Below, one piece after another: positions 55,416 to 64,000 of a stretch of DNA of 64,000 nt (positions are counted from its first letter, which is position 1; each line of letters begins with the position of its first letter). The notes under the pieces were generated by a model. The model ran no database searches and was not told the origin of the DNA. It worked only from the letters and a program-made list of their open reading frames with translations. Origin of the DNA: Aquisalibacillus elongatus (GTDB taxonomy: Bacteria > Bacillota > Bacilli > Bacillales > Alkalibacillaceae). A program made the translations under genes and the position numbers. Location: the NCBI RefSeq assembly GCF_003843875.1, contig NZ_RKRF01000008.1:248001-312000 (forward strand). The letters are read 5' to 3'.

Positions 55416-57806
55416 TTGAAAAAGATTAAACATGTTAAGTGGTTATTGTTGACGTCTGCAGTTGGACTAGCCATTGGTTCGACATATGTCATCAATAACG
55501 AAGATCCTTCCGTTTCGGCGGAATTGGAGGATGTACCTGTTGAGATTAAGAACGAACCATCTCAGATTGTACAGTTAGAAGTGCCGGGTGAGGAGGCGCT
55601 TGATCATCTACTTGAGTTAGGGATTGACCTGACTCACCGCGCAACGATGCACGATGGCGTGTATGAGGTCGATGCGGTTGTAACAGATTCAGAGATTGAA
55701 AAACTCGCACAGTACGACATCACGGTCAAAGATACACTTATCAACGAAGATATGTGGCAAGAACGAGTCGACGAGCGCATGCAGACGTTAGAAACGCAAA
55801 GTGAAATTGAAGCGGAAGATGAGGAACTTCAATTCTTACGCGCGAATTTCTTTACGAATCAATCGGAAACGTTTTTATATTTAGAAGTAAAATCCAGTGC
55901 CGGAGAGCTTGCTGGGACAAGCTTAGCCGCTGATTGGAACGGTAACGATACCCCGATTTCATTAAACCGTAAATCGGATTTTGGTGAGTATCTCTATCAT
56001 TACTTATCCATGCCAATCGATGACGTTCCGGAAAACGTCACCGTCACGAGCAACCACGGAAGCGAAGTGACGATGGATGTTACCGAATGGCTCGGTGAAG
56101 ACAAGCCCGGTAATCCGAAAAAACATTACGCTACAGAATTCGTCGACCACTATATGGATCCACATGAGCTCAACGAACGTATGGAACAACTGGGTGAAGA
56201 GTTTCCAGACTTAGTCGAAGTCGTTGAAATGCCTCATAAAACTAATGGGTACCGTCGCCACGCACAAGCGACACTGGGCACGACGGCGAACTCAGCTGTA
56301 GTCGTTACCTCAAACGACTGGGGTCATGAAGGCGGGAATGATCTTGCCATTGAACTGACAGCAGATGAAAACGCCTCAGACCTTCAAGTCACAGTCCAAG
56401 GCGATAACATTACCGTTCAACTTGAAACGGATGAAAACGGAGATGTCGTAAGTTCGGCACAAGATGTGATCAACGCTCTGAACAATGAAGCGGGCGACCT
56501 CGTGACGGCTTCAACCTACCGCGGCTACCCAGGTACAGGGACTGCTCAGCCCACATCTGCTGACTTAACAGACGGGTTAAGCGCACCAGAACACATCTCA
56601 AGCGAGCCACAAACGGTTAAAGCCCTTAGAATTGGTAAACACCGCGACGGCTCGAAACCAGGTGTCCTCGGCTACGCCCAAGAACACGCACGCGAATGGG
56701 TCACCCCACTCGTCACAATCGAAACAGCCGAACGCCTACTTCGAAACTACGCTCACGATGGCGACACGAAGCAGCTCGTGAATAACCTAGACATTTTCTT
56801 AGTCCCATCGGTGAATCCAGATGGCGCGACTTACAGCTTTTACGATTACAATTGGCAACGTAAAAATATGACCAACCACTGCCCAGAAGAACTAAGTGAC
56901 TTCGGTGCACGACATTACTGGGGCGTTGACTTGAACCGTAACCACTCAGTCGGATCCGTTCATGATGGTTACATCGGAGCCTCAACTAATTGTACAAGCG
57001 CCGTTTACGCAGGACCAGAAGAACACTCAGAACCAGAATCACAAAACTTAGTTTGGTTAGCCGACGAGTTTGACAATATCGATTTTGCGATGAACATCCA
57101 CAGCTACGGTGGTTACTTCATGTGGTCACCAGGCGCATACGATGAAAATCGCGAACCCCTACCAAGACCAACTGCTGGAGAAGAATCATTCTATTGGGCC
57201 GCATCCAATCATATTTTAAATAAAATTAAAGAACACCGTGGAACCGTCATCTTACCAAGCAGAACCGGCCCGATCCCAGATGTTTTATACTCAGCAGGCG
57301 GCAATTCCGCAGACTACCTGTGGTATGAAAAAGACATCTACACCTGGAACTTCGAAGTCGGCGCTGACCTTTGGAACGACGAAGAACAACGCTGGCAACC
57401 AGTCGGATTTCAGCCACCATATGAGGAAGGCCACGAAGAAGCCATGGAATTCGCCAACGGCTTAATCGGCCTATTCGAAGTCGCTTACCAACATTCAAAA
57501 GACAATCAACCACCTAAGTCAGAAATCAACCCAGGCAAAGGCAAACACGACGGTCCAGTTGAACTCGAATTCGAAACAAGCGAACCCGCAACCATTTACT
57601 ACACCCTAGACGGCAGCCGCCCAACGTTCGAGTCTAACATCTTACAACTAAACGGCACCCGCGAACCAGCTGAAACCCTCACCATAGATGAAACCACCAC
57701 AGTTAAATGGTTCGCTGTTGACCCAGCCGGTAATGTCGAGAAAAACTACACCCCTACGGACAACGGTCAAAATTACAACAAAGCCACCATTCAAATTAAA
57801 AAATAG
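55416..57806 (+). CDS. Secreted zinc carboxypeptidase (peptidase M14) with C-terminal chitobiase-like domain
   Basis: The 796-residue exported protein has a signal peptide (VKWLLLTSAVGLAIGSTYV), an N-terminal propeptide-like region, and an M14 domain: YAQEHAREWV with zinc ligands His424 and Glu427, NPDGATYS, the substrate-binding DLNRNH, the zinc ligand His562 in MNIHSYGGY and the catalytic Glu647 in WNFEVGAD. The M14 domain is interrupted near residues 295-410 by a small beta domain (DLQVTVQGDNITVQLETDEN). The C-terminus has a CHB_HEX_C-type domain (SEPATIYYTLDGSRPT). TTG start after ATGGAGGTGGTAAGG. It probably digests peptides outside the cell. Confidence 0.92.
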   Translation: MKKIKHVKWLLLTSAVGLAIGSTYVINNEDPSVSAELEDVPVEIKNEPSQIVQLEVPGEEALDHLLELGIDLTHRATMHDGVYEVDAVVTDSEIEKLAQYDITVKDTLINEDMWQERVDERMQTLETQSEIEAEDEELQFLRANFFTNQSETFLYLEVKSSAGELAGTSLAADWNGNDTPISLNRKSDFGEYLYHYLSMPIDDVPENVTVTSNHGSEVTMDVTEWLGEDKPGNPKKHYATEFVDHYMDPHELNERMEQLGEEFPDLVEVVEMPHKTNGYRRHAQATLGTTANSAVVVTSNDWGHEGGNDLAIELTADENASDLQVTVQGDNITVQLETDENGDVVSSAQDVINALNNEAGDLVTASTYRGYPGTGTAQPTSADLTDGLSAPEHISSEPQTVKALRIGKHRDGSKPGVLGYAQEHAREWVTPLVTIETAERLLRNYAHDGDTKQLVNNLDIFLVPSVNPDGATYSFYDYNWQRKNMTNHCPEELSDFGARHYWGVDLNRNHSVGSVHDGYIGASTNCTSAVYAGPEEHSEPESQNLVWLADEFDNIDFAMNIHSYGGYFMWSPGAYDENREPLPRPTAGEESFYWAASNHILNKIKEHRGTVILPSRTGPIPDVLYSAGGNSADYLWYEKDIYTWNFEVGADLWNDEEQRWQPVGFQPPYEEGHEEAMEFANGLIGLFEVAYQHSKDNQPPKSEINPGKGKHDGPVELEFETSEPATIYYTLDGSRPTFESNILQLNGTREPAETLTIDETTTVKWFAVDPAGNVEKNYTPTDNGQNYNKATIQIKK

Positions 57807-57814
57807 CTCCCCCC

Positions 57815-57854
57815 AAAACCTAGCCTGACGACATGAGTCGTGGCTAGGTTTTTT
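57815..57854 (+). terminator. Terminator after the M14 gene
   Basis: AACCTAGCC..GAC / GTC..GGCTAGGTT followed by TTTTG. Confidence 0.88.
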
Positions 57855-57993
57855 GCGTAATCTGACAAATATATGAAACTTTTTCCTTAAGCAATCGTCT
57901 ATTCTCATAGAATTCTAATCTAAAACTCATTCTATTATAGGCCCAATTAAGATATAATTGTTCTATAGGTTTATTAATGAAAGGATTTTGTTT

Positions 57994-58947
57994 ATGGAAA
58001 CGCGCAAGGAAAAGCGAAAGCAAAAACATGGAAGTAAAAAGAAAATTATATGGATTATTATTGGTGTTCTGTTACTTGGTCTAATCGGCTATGGTATTTA
58101 TTTATATGTAAAATTAAACGAAACGGTTGAGACGATGTATACGCCTCTTGAATCTGACTCAGAAAAGCAAGAAGAGGTCGAAACGCGTTTAAGTGATAAA
58201 GATACGGTCAACGTACTATTACTAGGCGTTGATGAACGTGAGGGTGATTACGGCCGTTCTGACACAATGATTTTATTATCATTAAATCCAGATACTGAAA
58301 AAATGCTCATGTTCAACATTCCACGTGACACCTTGGTGAATATACCAGGAAACGGTGAAGATAAAATTAATCACTCTTATGCATTTGGAGGCTCCGAACT
58401 AGCCGTTCAAACCGTAGAAAACTTTCTAGATACAACTATTCATTTTTATAGTCGAATTAATATGGAAGGGCTCAAAGACGGTGTAGATGCTATTGGTGGT
58501 GTTACAGTCAATAACGATCAAGAATTCAGCCATGGTGGGCACCATTTCCCAACAGGTGAAATTACACTAAATGGTGAGCAGGCACTTATTTATTCGCGCA
58601 TGCGTAAAGAAGACCCACGCGGTGACTTAGGACGCAATACGAGACAACAAGAAATTATTAATGAACTAATCGATGAAGCGATGTCCTTTGAATCATTTAC
58701 AAAAGTCGATAACATCCTGGACACTTTAGGTTCCAACGTTCAAACCAACGTTGATATGGAAAAAATGCAGCAACTCTTTATGGATTATCGTGGAACAAGG
58801 CAAGAGACTGTTAAAGAAGAAATTGCTGGAACTGGTCAAATGATCTATTCAGAATCTGCCGAACAAAATATCTATTACTATGTTGTATCAGATCAAGAAC
58901 AAAATCGAATTCAGACTCTATTACAAGAGCATATCGAGGAAAAGTAA
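57994..58947 (+). CDS. LytR-CpsA-Psr (LCP) family protein
   Basis: LCP enzymes transfer wall teichoic acid or other glycopolymers from lipid carriers to peptidoglycan. The 317-residue protein has a basic N-terminus, one membrane helix (IIWIIIGVLLLGLIGYGIYLY) and the LCP domain: VNVLLLGVDEREGDYGRSDTMILLS, MLMFNIPRDTLVNIPG (conserved Arg/Asp for the pyrophosphate), KINHSYAFGG, and ALIYSRMRKEDPRGDLGRNTRQQEII. The ATG at 57994 follows AAAGGATTTTGTTT. The neighbouring teichoic acid genes fit the role. Confidence 0.93.
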   Translation: METRKEKRKQKHGSKKKIIWIIIGVLLLGLIGYGIYLYVKLNETVETMYTPLESDSEKQEEVETRLSDKDTVNVLLLGVDEREGDYGRSDTMILLSLNPDTEKMLMFNIPRDTLVNIPGNGEDKINHSYAFGGSELAVQTVENFLDTTIHFYSRINMEGLKDGVDAIGGVTVNNDQEFSHGGHHFPTGEITLNGEQALIYSRMRKEDPRGDLGRNTRQQEIINELIDEAMSFESFTKVDNILDTLGSNVQTNVDMEKMQQLFMDYRGTRQETVKEEIAGTGQMIYSESAEQNIYYYVVSDQEQNRIQTLLQEHIEEK

Positions 58948-58987
58948 AATAAGGGAGCCAGTTCACAACTGGACTCCCTTATTTTTT
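58948..58987. terminator. Bidirectional terminator
   Basis: AATAAGGGAGCCAGTT / AACTGGACTCCCTTATT lies between the convergent LCP and glycerophosphotransferase genes, with T-runs on both strands. Confidence 0.9.
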
Positions 58988-60136
58988 ATATACTTCATTT
59001 ACAAGCTTCTCACTAGCCTGTCCATCATTAAACTCATTCCATTCATTTGAAAACCGCTTAACGTCATCCATGTTAAATTCATGATTCTTAATAATATCAA
59101 TTAGTTCATCAGTTTGCTTAGCGATGGGACCTGGAACTAATTCCTCATATCGAGCCCAAAACCCTCTTGTTTTAGCATATTCCTCTAAATCATACGGATA
59201 AAAAATCATAGGCTTTTCTAATAAAGAAAACTCGAATGGAATCGACGAATAATCGGTAATCAAATAATCACACACAAAAAGTAAATGATTGAGTTCCGGA
59301 TAATCAGATACATCAATAATAAACTCAGGATAATTATTATTATACTTTTTCAAAATCGCTGGATGGAGCCTTAACAATAAAACGTAATCATCTTTTAGTT
59401 CCTGATAAACCTTATTAATATTCAACTTAATGGAATGCTGTTTTAGTTGTGTATCGCGAAATGTCGGAGCATAGAGAATAACCTTCTTGTCGTTTGGAAT
59501 ATTATAGTTTAATTTAATACTTTCCTTCACTTCTTGATGCAATTCTTGATTAAAAAATAGATCAGTTCTTGGGATTCCCGTTCTTAAAAATTGCTGGTCG
59601 TTAGCAGCAAAGGCTTCTTTATAAATATCCTCCATCTTCTTCGATCCGACCACGATATAGTGAAATCGATTATAAACTTTCAAAAAACGATCATAAGCTC
59701 GGCGACTTCTGAACCGAATAGAGGGGTCCTCTAATCCGAATTTCTTTACAGCACCATTCGCATGCCACAGTTGAATACATTTCACCGAGTCACGAAATGA
59801 AGTAGCGGAAAGAAATCCATAATAATTATCAATGAAGACAAACTTACTCGTAGCTAAATGGTAAATACCACGAATAAATGAAATCGGGTTTTGTAGTAGA
59901 TGGAAATTTAAGATTTTTGTCCGGTTTTGGTGACCAAAATCATAATGTGTCCCATTGGTGTTTAATATAATTGCCTCATGGTCAGTTAACTGAACCACTT
60001 GTTCCCATGAATAATAAATATTATCACCAAAAGAAGATACAAATGTTGTTTTTTTGCGAATAGGGAACAATTTAAATATTGTAAACCATAACTTTATATG
60101 GAATAAATATATATAGACAAGCAATTCTCTAAACAT
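58979..60136 (-). CDS. CDP-glycerol glycerophosphotransferase family protein (TagB/TagF type)
   Basis: The enzyme adds glycerol phosphate from CDP-glycerol to wall teichoic acid. The 385-residue product shows the C-terminal catalytic domain: VKCIQLWHANGAVKKFGLED with the catalytic-type His, VVGSKKMEDIYKEAFA, RTGIPRTDLFF, VILYAPTFRD, LLRLHPAI and YLITDYSSIPFEFSLLEKPMIFYPYDLEEY. The length suits a single-domain TagB/TarB-like or short TagF-like enzyme; which one cannot be said from motifs. It is near tagD (61620), which makes the CDP-glycerol donor. Upstream DNA to 60231 holds divergent promoters. Confidence 0.9.
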   Translation of the reverse strand: MFRELLVYIYLFHIKLWFTIFKLFPIRKKTTFVSSFGDNIYYSWEQVVQLTDHEAIILNTNGTHYDFGHQNRTKILNFHLLQNPISFIRGIYHLATSKFVFIDNYYGFLSATSFRDSVKCIQLWHANGAVKKFGLEDPSIRFRSRRAYDRFLKVYNRFHYIVVGSKKMEDIYKEAFAANDQQFLRTGIPRTDLFFNQELHQEVKESIKLNYNIPNDKKVILYAPTFRDTQLKQHSIKLNINKVYQELKDDYVLLLRLHPAILKKYNNNYPEFIIDVSDYPELNHLLFVCDYLITDYSSIPFEFSLLEKPMIFYPYDLEEYAKTRGFWARYEELVPGPIAKQTDELIDIIKNHEFNMDDVKRFSNEWNEFNDGQASEKLVNEVYKK

Positions 60137-60231
60137 AAAGCACCTTTTCTTGTAAAAATTATAAAATACATATAAATTTAATATATCATATTTATTGTAT
60201 TATAGTAATTATCATCTTAGGAGGGACAAGT

Positions 60232-61596
60232 TTGAAACGTACAGTAGCACTTTTATTATCAGCATGTTTATTACTATTACCTATGACAAGTTTTGCAGAA
60301 GAGTTTGGTCCTGAGGAATGGAATCAATATAGGTTGAACAGTGATAAAAATGCTGTATTTAACAGTGATGAATCACCATTAGATTTTGGCCAATTGCAAA
60401 CTGCAGAACAAATTAGAGCAACGCCTGTTGTAGTAGGAGACAAGTTGTTTGTTGGAAACCATAACTCTGGAGATCTTTTTGCATTTAATTTAAAGTCGGG
60501 TGAAGAATTATGGAGAAATCAAGCTCCAAATTGGATTCACTCTGAAATGATTTATAATAATGGTAAAGTCTTTGTAGGCTTTGGGAATCGTTTTTTTCAA
60601 GACAATGGAATTAGAGGTACCGGAGAAAGTGGTGTATTGGCCTTAGATGCTGAATCTGGTGAGATTATTTGGAAGTTTAATACTGACGGTGAAGTCATGC
60701 CAACACCTGCTTATTATAATGAAAATCTATATATTTCAACTGGTGATCGAAACTTGTATAAAGTCGATGTAGAAACAGGTGAACTTCAGAAAAAAGTCGA
60801 AATCGGATCTAGAGTTAGTATGTCGTCACCTAATATTTACAATGACAGCCTATATGTAGGAGGAGCATCCCCTTTTAAATTTTACTCTTATGATTTAGAA
60901 AATGATTCAGTAGATTGGGAGCGTTCGTTTGAAAACGTCGTTGCTGGATTGGATGACGTTCCACCAGCTATTGATAGCAATATAGTCGTGACAACTGCAG
61001 TAGAAGGAAGTTATGAAGATCCAAATCATATGATTTACGCAATGGATACTGAAAGTGGGGAAGTAGTTTGGAAAGACAGCCTGGGTAAAGGCGACATGGT
61101 AAAAAACAATAAATCCGGTGCACCAATAATTTATAAAGGTACTGTATTTGTTGGAAGCCCCATTACAAAAACTTTTTATGCTTATGATTTAGAATCAGGT
61201 GAACAATTGTGGGAACTAAAAGATGAAGTAATGAAAGCACCTCCAGTTGCACAAGATGGTGTTGTCTATTTTACAAATGTAAAAGGTATTGTTAATGCTG
61301 TAGATACTAAATCAGGGGAATTAATTAACTCGAAAGAATTAGGTGGGACGCTGGCTCCATCTGGCCCCATTATAGTTAACGATACCATTATAGTCGGTAG
61401 CCAGGATTCCAATGTCTACATGTTACCTATTTCTGAGCTGGTAGATGAAAGTCAGCTTACTGAACAATCACAAGAAGAAACTACTAATGAAGAAAAAGTT
61501 GAAGAAAAGAACAACATGAACCAAATAGTCATGATATCAGCAGTAGTTGTATTAATCATAATCAGTTTATTTATATACTTAAGAGTTAAAAAATAA
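60232..61596 (+). CDS. Exported PQQ-type beta-propeller protein with C-terminal membrane anchor
   Basis: The 454-residue protein has a signal peptide (VALLLSACLLLLPMTSFA) and seven or so PQQ/BamB-like blades with the tryptophan-docking motif (GDLFAFNLKSGEELWRNQ, GVLALDAESGEIIWKFNTDG, MIYAMDTESGEVVWKDSLG, TFYAYDLESGEQLWEL). An acidic linker and a final membrane helix (IVMISAVVVLIIISLFIYL) with a basic end follow. It is therefore displayed on the outer face of the membrane. Such repeats often serve as scaffolds; a PQQ cofactor is not implied. TTG start after AGGAGGGACAAG. Confidence 0.88.
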   Translation: MKRTVALLLSACLLLLPMTSFAEEFGPEEWNQYRLNSDKNAVFNSDESPLDFGQLQTAEQIRATPVVVGDKLFVGNHNSGDLFAFNLKSGEELWRNQAPNWIHSEMIYNNGKVFVGFGNRFFQDNGIRGTGESGVLALDAESGEIIWKFNTDGEVMPTPAYYNENLYISTGDRNLYKVDVETGELQKKVEIGSRVSMSSPNIYNDSLYVGGASPFKFYSYDLENDSVDWERSFENVVAGLDDVPPAIDSNIVVTTAVEGSYEDPNHMIYAMDTESGEVVWKDSLGKGDMVKNNKSGAPIIYKGTVFVGSPITKTFYAYDLESGEQLWELKDEVMKAPPVAQDGVVYFTNVKGIVNAVDTKSGELINSKELGGTLAPSGPIIVNDTIIVGSQDSNVYMLPISELVDESQLTEQSQEETTNEEKVEEKNNMNQIVMISAVVVLIIISLFIYLRVKK

Positions 61597-61625
61597 GGAG
61601 AAGCTTTTAGAGCTTCTCCTTATTT
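61591..61625. terminator. Bidirectional terminator
   Basis: AAATAAGGAGAAGCT / AGCTTCTCCTTATTT is shared by the convergent propeller gene and tagD. Confidence 0.9.
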
Positions 61626-62012
61626 AATACTATTTAAATCATCTTTAATTTTAGTTGTCGAAATACCTTCAGTTCTTGGAAGATAAATGACTTCACAATA
61701 GTCCTTTAAAAAGTCAAATTCACCTTCCCAGTCATGACCCATGACAAAAATATCTATATCATGTTCTTGTACGTCCTTAACTTTTTGTCCCCAATCATTT
61801 TCAGGAATAACCTCGTCGACATATTGTACAGCTTCTAAAATATACTTGCGATCTTCATAGCTATAATAAGCCTTTTTATCCTTAATAGCATTGAATTCAT
61901 CAGTGGAGACTGCCACAACTAAATAATCACCTAGTGCTTTCGCACGTTTCAATAAATTTATATGTCCTACGTGTAATAAATCAAATGTGCCGTAGGTTAA
62001 AACTTTTTTCAT
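61620..62012 (-). CDS. tagD: Glycerol-3-phosphate cytidylyltransferase TagD
   Basis: The enzyme makes CDP-glycerol from CTP and glycerol-3-phosphate for wall teichoic acid. The 130-residue product has [19 protein letters not shown] with the HxGH nucleotidyltransferase motif, [39 protein letters not shown] and the [10 protein letters not shown] signature (R-T-x-G-I-S-T-T) near the end. Length and motifs are standard. AGGAGGATTTAAGTA precedes the ATG on the minus strand. Confidence 0.96.
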   Translation of the reverse strand: MKKVLTYGTFDLLHVGHINLLKRAKALGDYLVVAVSTDEFNAIKDKKAYYSYEDRKYILEAVQYVDEVIPENDWGQKVKDVQEHDIDIFVMGHDWEGEFDFLKDYCEVIYLPRTEGISTTKIKDDLNSIK

Positions 62013-62120
62013 TACTTAAATCCTCCTACACGATATTCTATTGAAGTAATAACATTAATTAATATTCTAATGCTTTTAAGAGAAGTGAGCAAGTTAAAAT
62101 ATAATGACATTTAAGTAACA

Positions 62121-62150
62121 AAAAAGGTAAGTAGCATTGCTACTTACCTA
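62121..62150 (-). terminator. Terminator of the autolysin gene
   Basis: AGGTAAGTAGC ATT GCTACTTACCT, with TTTTTTG on the minus-strand side, lies 15 bases beyond the stop of the minus-strand gene at 62165. Confidence 0.88.
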
Positions 62151-62164
62151 ATCTAGTAAACAAA

Positions 62165-64000
62165 TTATTCAATTATATTCACGTAATCTTCACCATCAAT
62201 TTCATGACCAGCTATCCAAGCTGTATCTCCATTATAATAAATCTTGTACCACTTATAACCGTCAGCTGTCTTTGAAATCAGGTTAGAGTTATCATCTAAA
62301 ACAGCAGCAATGAATTGGCCACCTTCCAATAAACCAACTTTACTTGCAGATGTAGTAGCATTTTTTCGAACATTAAGAGCTACATCGGCTTGTAATAGGT
62401 TTAACGCAGTAGCATATAGTTCTTCACCTTCATCTCTTGCTACCCAACCTTCCAACGAAGAGTCCTTAACTTTTACTTGGTACCAATTGCCACTTTTTCC
62501 TAATAGTTCAAGTTCAGTATCTTTATCGAGCACAGTTTCTCTGCTATAACTTGTTGAAGGACCTTTTCTTAAACTTAGTTTTACATTCGTTATACCTGTA
62601 ACATTTTTAGGATAAGTTGAACTTAAATATTCATTTTCTTGAGGCTGATTTTTATAAACAGGTATATCATAAATTTGAACATCAAAATCAAATAAATCAT
62701 AGTAATAAGTTTGAAGTTCCGCCCATTTAATGTGTGTTGCATATTGGTGACTTCCAGGATTATCAGGGTTCCACTTCATCTTATATAGCGTATCTTGGCC
62801 TCGATCAATCCATTCTTCTCTGATAAATTTCGCACCACCAATAATGGCTTTTTCTGGAGTGAACCAACCTTCTTTGTAAGCCTTCTTAGCACCGCATTCA
62901 GTAGGACAGCTATTAAAGGCATGAATTCCGTACATATTAAAAGTTGTCTTAATGTCATTTAACTTGTCACGATTACTATCAGTCACGATTCTTAATTGGT
63001 TATTTGTATTTTTACCAACTTCTACACCTTGTGCAAGGTTAGAGGTACCGTTACCAGTCTCGTGTAAAGCATGTCCAATCAGATAAACTTCATTAACTTG
63101 ATAGTCATTTGCACCTTGGGCAAACGCATTTCCAGTTCCGGTTAAGGTTCCTTTACTAGAAAGCATTTTTTCATTTAATTCATTTCCACTAATTCCTAAT
63201 GGATAGGACAGAACTAAAAATTGTAAGTATTCCCTAGTTCCTTTTTCGTAATTATTAGAATTAAGATACTTAGCAATGTCAGACCTTGATGCTCGATATC
63301 TACCTGCACCATCTTTATGTCCGCCCAAATCGTATTGTATTTCAACAGCTCTGTCAAAATCTGTACCATAATGTGTTTTATCATATGATACATCATTACT
63401 TACATCATTGTGGTGAAAATAAGCTTTTCTTGGCTTACTGTTTACAATCACAGTAGCCTCATACCAATTTTCAGAAAATGTTTTAAGTTTTAATGGTGAA
63501 TTTTTTCCATAGTCTTTCCATACTTTTGATTCTCTTGAAGCCTGAGAATAAGCTTTAGTCGGCTCTTTAACTGCAATTCCCTGTAATGATTCTTGTTCTT
63601 TAAACGCATTTTCCACTTGATTGCGTGGAATATATACCTTTTTCTTTTTTCCATTAACAATATTAACGGCTTCATGCCAATTTCGACTTAGAGACTTATA
63701 AATTAATACAGAACCTTCATTATAAGTCTTAACTTTGCTTGAATCTTTAGAAGGTCTTTCATAAGTACTTGTTTTGCCGTTAATAGCGATACCTCTTAAA
63801 TCTTCTTGTTTATCTACTAAGTTATCTACTTTATTAGCAGGTAGGTAACCGGTATGAGGTTCATGGTTTAAGATAACCGTAGCTTTATACCAGTTACTAC
63901 TATATGTTTCGTATTGTAATATAGAGCCTGCTGAATAGGACTTAAGAGATTTACTGTTCTCTGAAGGGTTAGAATATATTGTTGTATATTCTTGTGCAAC
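62165..64000 (-). CDS. SH3-repeat N-acetylglucosaminidase (autolysin), 3' part; 5' end outside window
   Basis: The frame is open from base 64000, giving the C-terminal 611 residues of a larger secreted enzyme. It holds at least three ~65-residue bacterial SH3-like wall-binding repeats (LRGIAINGKTSTYERPSKDS.., LQGIAVKEPTKAYSQASRES.., with W-(Y/H)-x-A and (Y/F)(L/I/F)P/H ends). A glucosaminidase domain follows: EYLQFLVLSYPLGISGNELN, VYLIGHALHETGNGTSNLAQ with the catalytic Glu after HALH, YGIHAFNSCPTECGAKKAY and KWAELQTYYYDLFDF. Two classical SH3b domains end the protein. This is the LytD/Atl-type layout that cuts peptidoglycan glycan strands. A shorter apparent start at 63616 is only an internal GTG. 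Confidence 0.92.
   Translation of the reverse strand, partial: VAQEYTTIYSNPSENSKSLKSYSAGSILQYETYSSNWYKATVILNHEPHTGYLPANKVDNLVDKQEDLRGIAINGKTSTYERPSKDSSKVKTYNEGSVLIYKSLSRNWHEAVNIVNGKKKKVYIPRNQVENAFKEQESLQGIAVKEPTKAYSQASRESKVWKDYGKNSPLKLKTFSENWYEATVIVNSKPRKAYFHHNDVSNDVSYDKTHYGTDFDRAVEIQYDLGGHKDGAGRYRASRSDIAKYLNSNNYEKGTREYLQFLVLSYPLGISGNELNEKMLSSKGTLTGTGNAFAQGANDYQVNEVYLIGHALHETGNGTSNLAQGVEVGKNTNNQLRIVTDSNRDKLNDIKTTFNMYGIHAFNSCPTECGAKKAYKEGWFTPEKAIIGGAKFIREEWIDRGQDTLYKMKWNPDNPGSHQYATHIKWAELQTYYYDLFDFDVQIYDIPVYKNQPQENEYLSSTYPKNVTGITNVKLSLRKGPSTSYSRETVLDKDTELELLGKSGNWYQVKVKDSSLEGWVARDEGEELYATALNLLQADVALNVRKNATTSASKVGLLEGGQFIAAVLDDNSNLISKTADGYKWYKIYYNGDTAWIAGHEIDGEDYVNIIE

Noticed and set aside
63490..63616. 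GTG at 63616 as the start of the autolysin
   Set aside because: The same frame continues upstream to base 64000 with further SH3-like repeats, so the gene is truncated by the window edge.

Overview
The window looks like the chromosome of an endospore-forming, flagellated Bacillaceae bacterium (Bacillales). The left end has the order spoIID-spoIIQ-spoIIID-mbl-flhO-flhP-(small membrane gene)-fabZ, which resembles Bacillus subtilis. The right end has wall teichoic acid genes. Many proteins are strongly acidic, which suggests, without proving, a halophilic or alkaliphilic relative.

Layout. 1-10.8 kb: conserved sporulation, cell-shape, flagellar and fatty-acid genes, interrupted by a c-di-GMP-I riboswitch operon (lipoprotein plus an 11-residue-repeat protein) and a sigI-rsgI pair. 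10.6-18.5 kb: a sigma-D-type YjfB motility gene, a comK homologue, a TetR regulator with a lipoprotein adaptor and RND pump, and a NERD-domain zinc-ribbon protein. Two arrays of a degenerate 21-bp repeat (AATTTCAGCAT plus about 10 variable bases) lie between these units, and a third lies at 53.8-54.3 kb.

18.5-52 kb is the striking part. A second c-di-GMP-I riboswitch sits in front of a 2,845-residue secreted RHS/YD-repeat polymorphic toxin (WapA-like). Behind it come about 24 kb of displaced toxin-tip and immunity cassettes. Recognisable tips or remnants are WHH nuclease, HNH nuclease, AHH remnant, barnase-type RNase, a GHxGD-type HNH remnant and GIY-YIG nuclease. Two further tips are unrecognised. 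Immunity genes include four SUKH/SMI1-KNR4, Imm26, DUF4274, barstar, Imm30, a SUFU-domain protein, two beta-propeller proteins and a run of small membrane proteins. Cassettes keep the 3' half (linker, tip, immunity) and have ragged 5' ends. They are separated by a repeated terminator and, in four places, by a second repeated hairpin element. A third c-di-GMP-I riboswitch lies inside the array.

52-64 kb: RDD and acyltransferase membrane proteins, the third 21-bp array, a promoter-structure-terminator unit that looks like an undescribed small RNA, a secreted M14 carboxypeptidase, an LCP-family protein, CDP-glycerol glycerophosphotransferase, a PQQ-type beta-propeller protein, tagD, and the 3' part of a secreted SH3/glucosaminidase autolysin.

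My reading is that c-di-GMP, the signal for sessile life, controls a contact-type toxin whose warhead can be swapped by recombination with the silent cassettes downstream, while the retained immunity genes protect against kin carrying other tips. The components are seen in the sequence; the switching and its physiology are inference.
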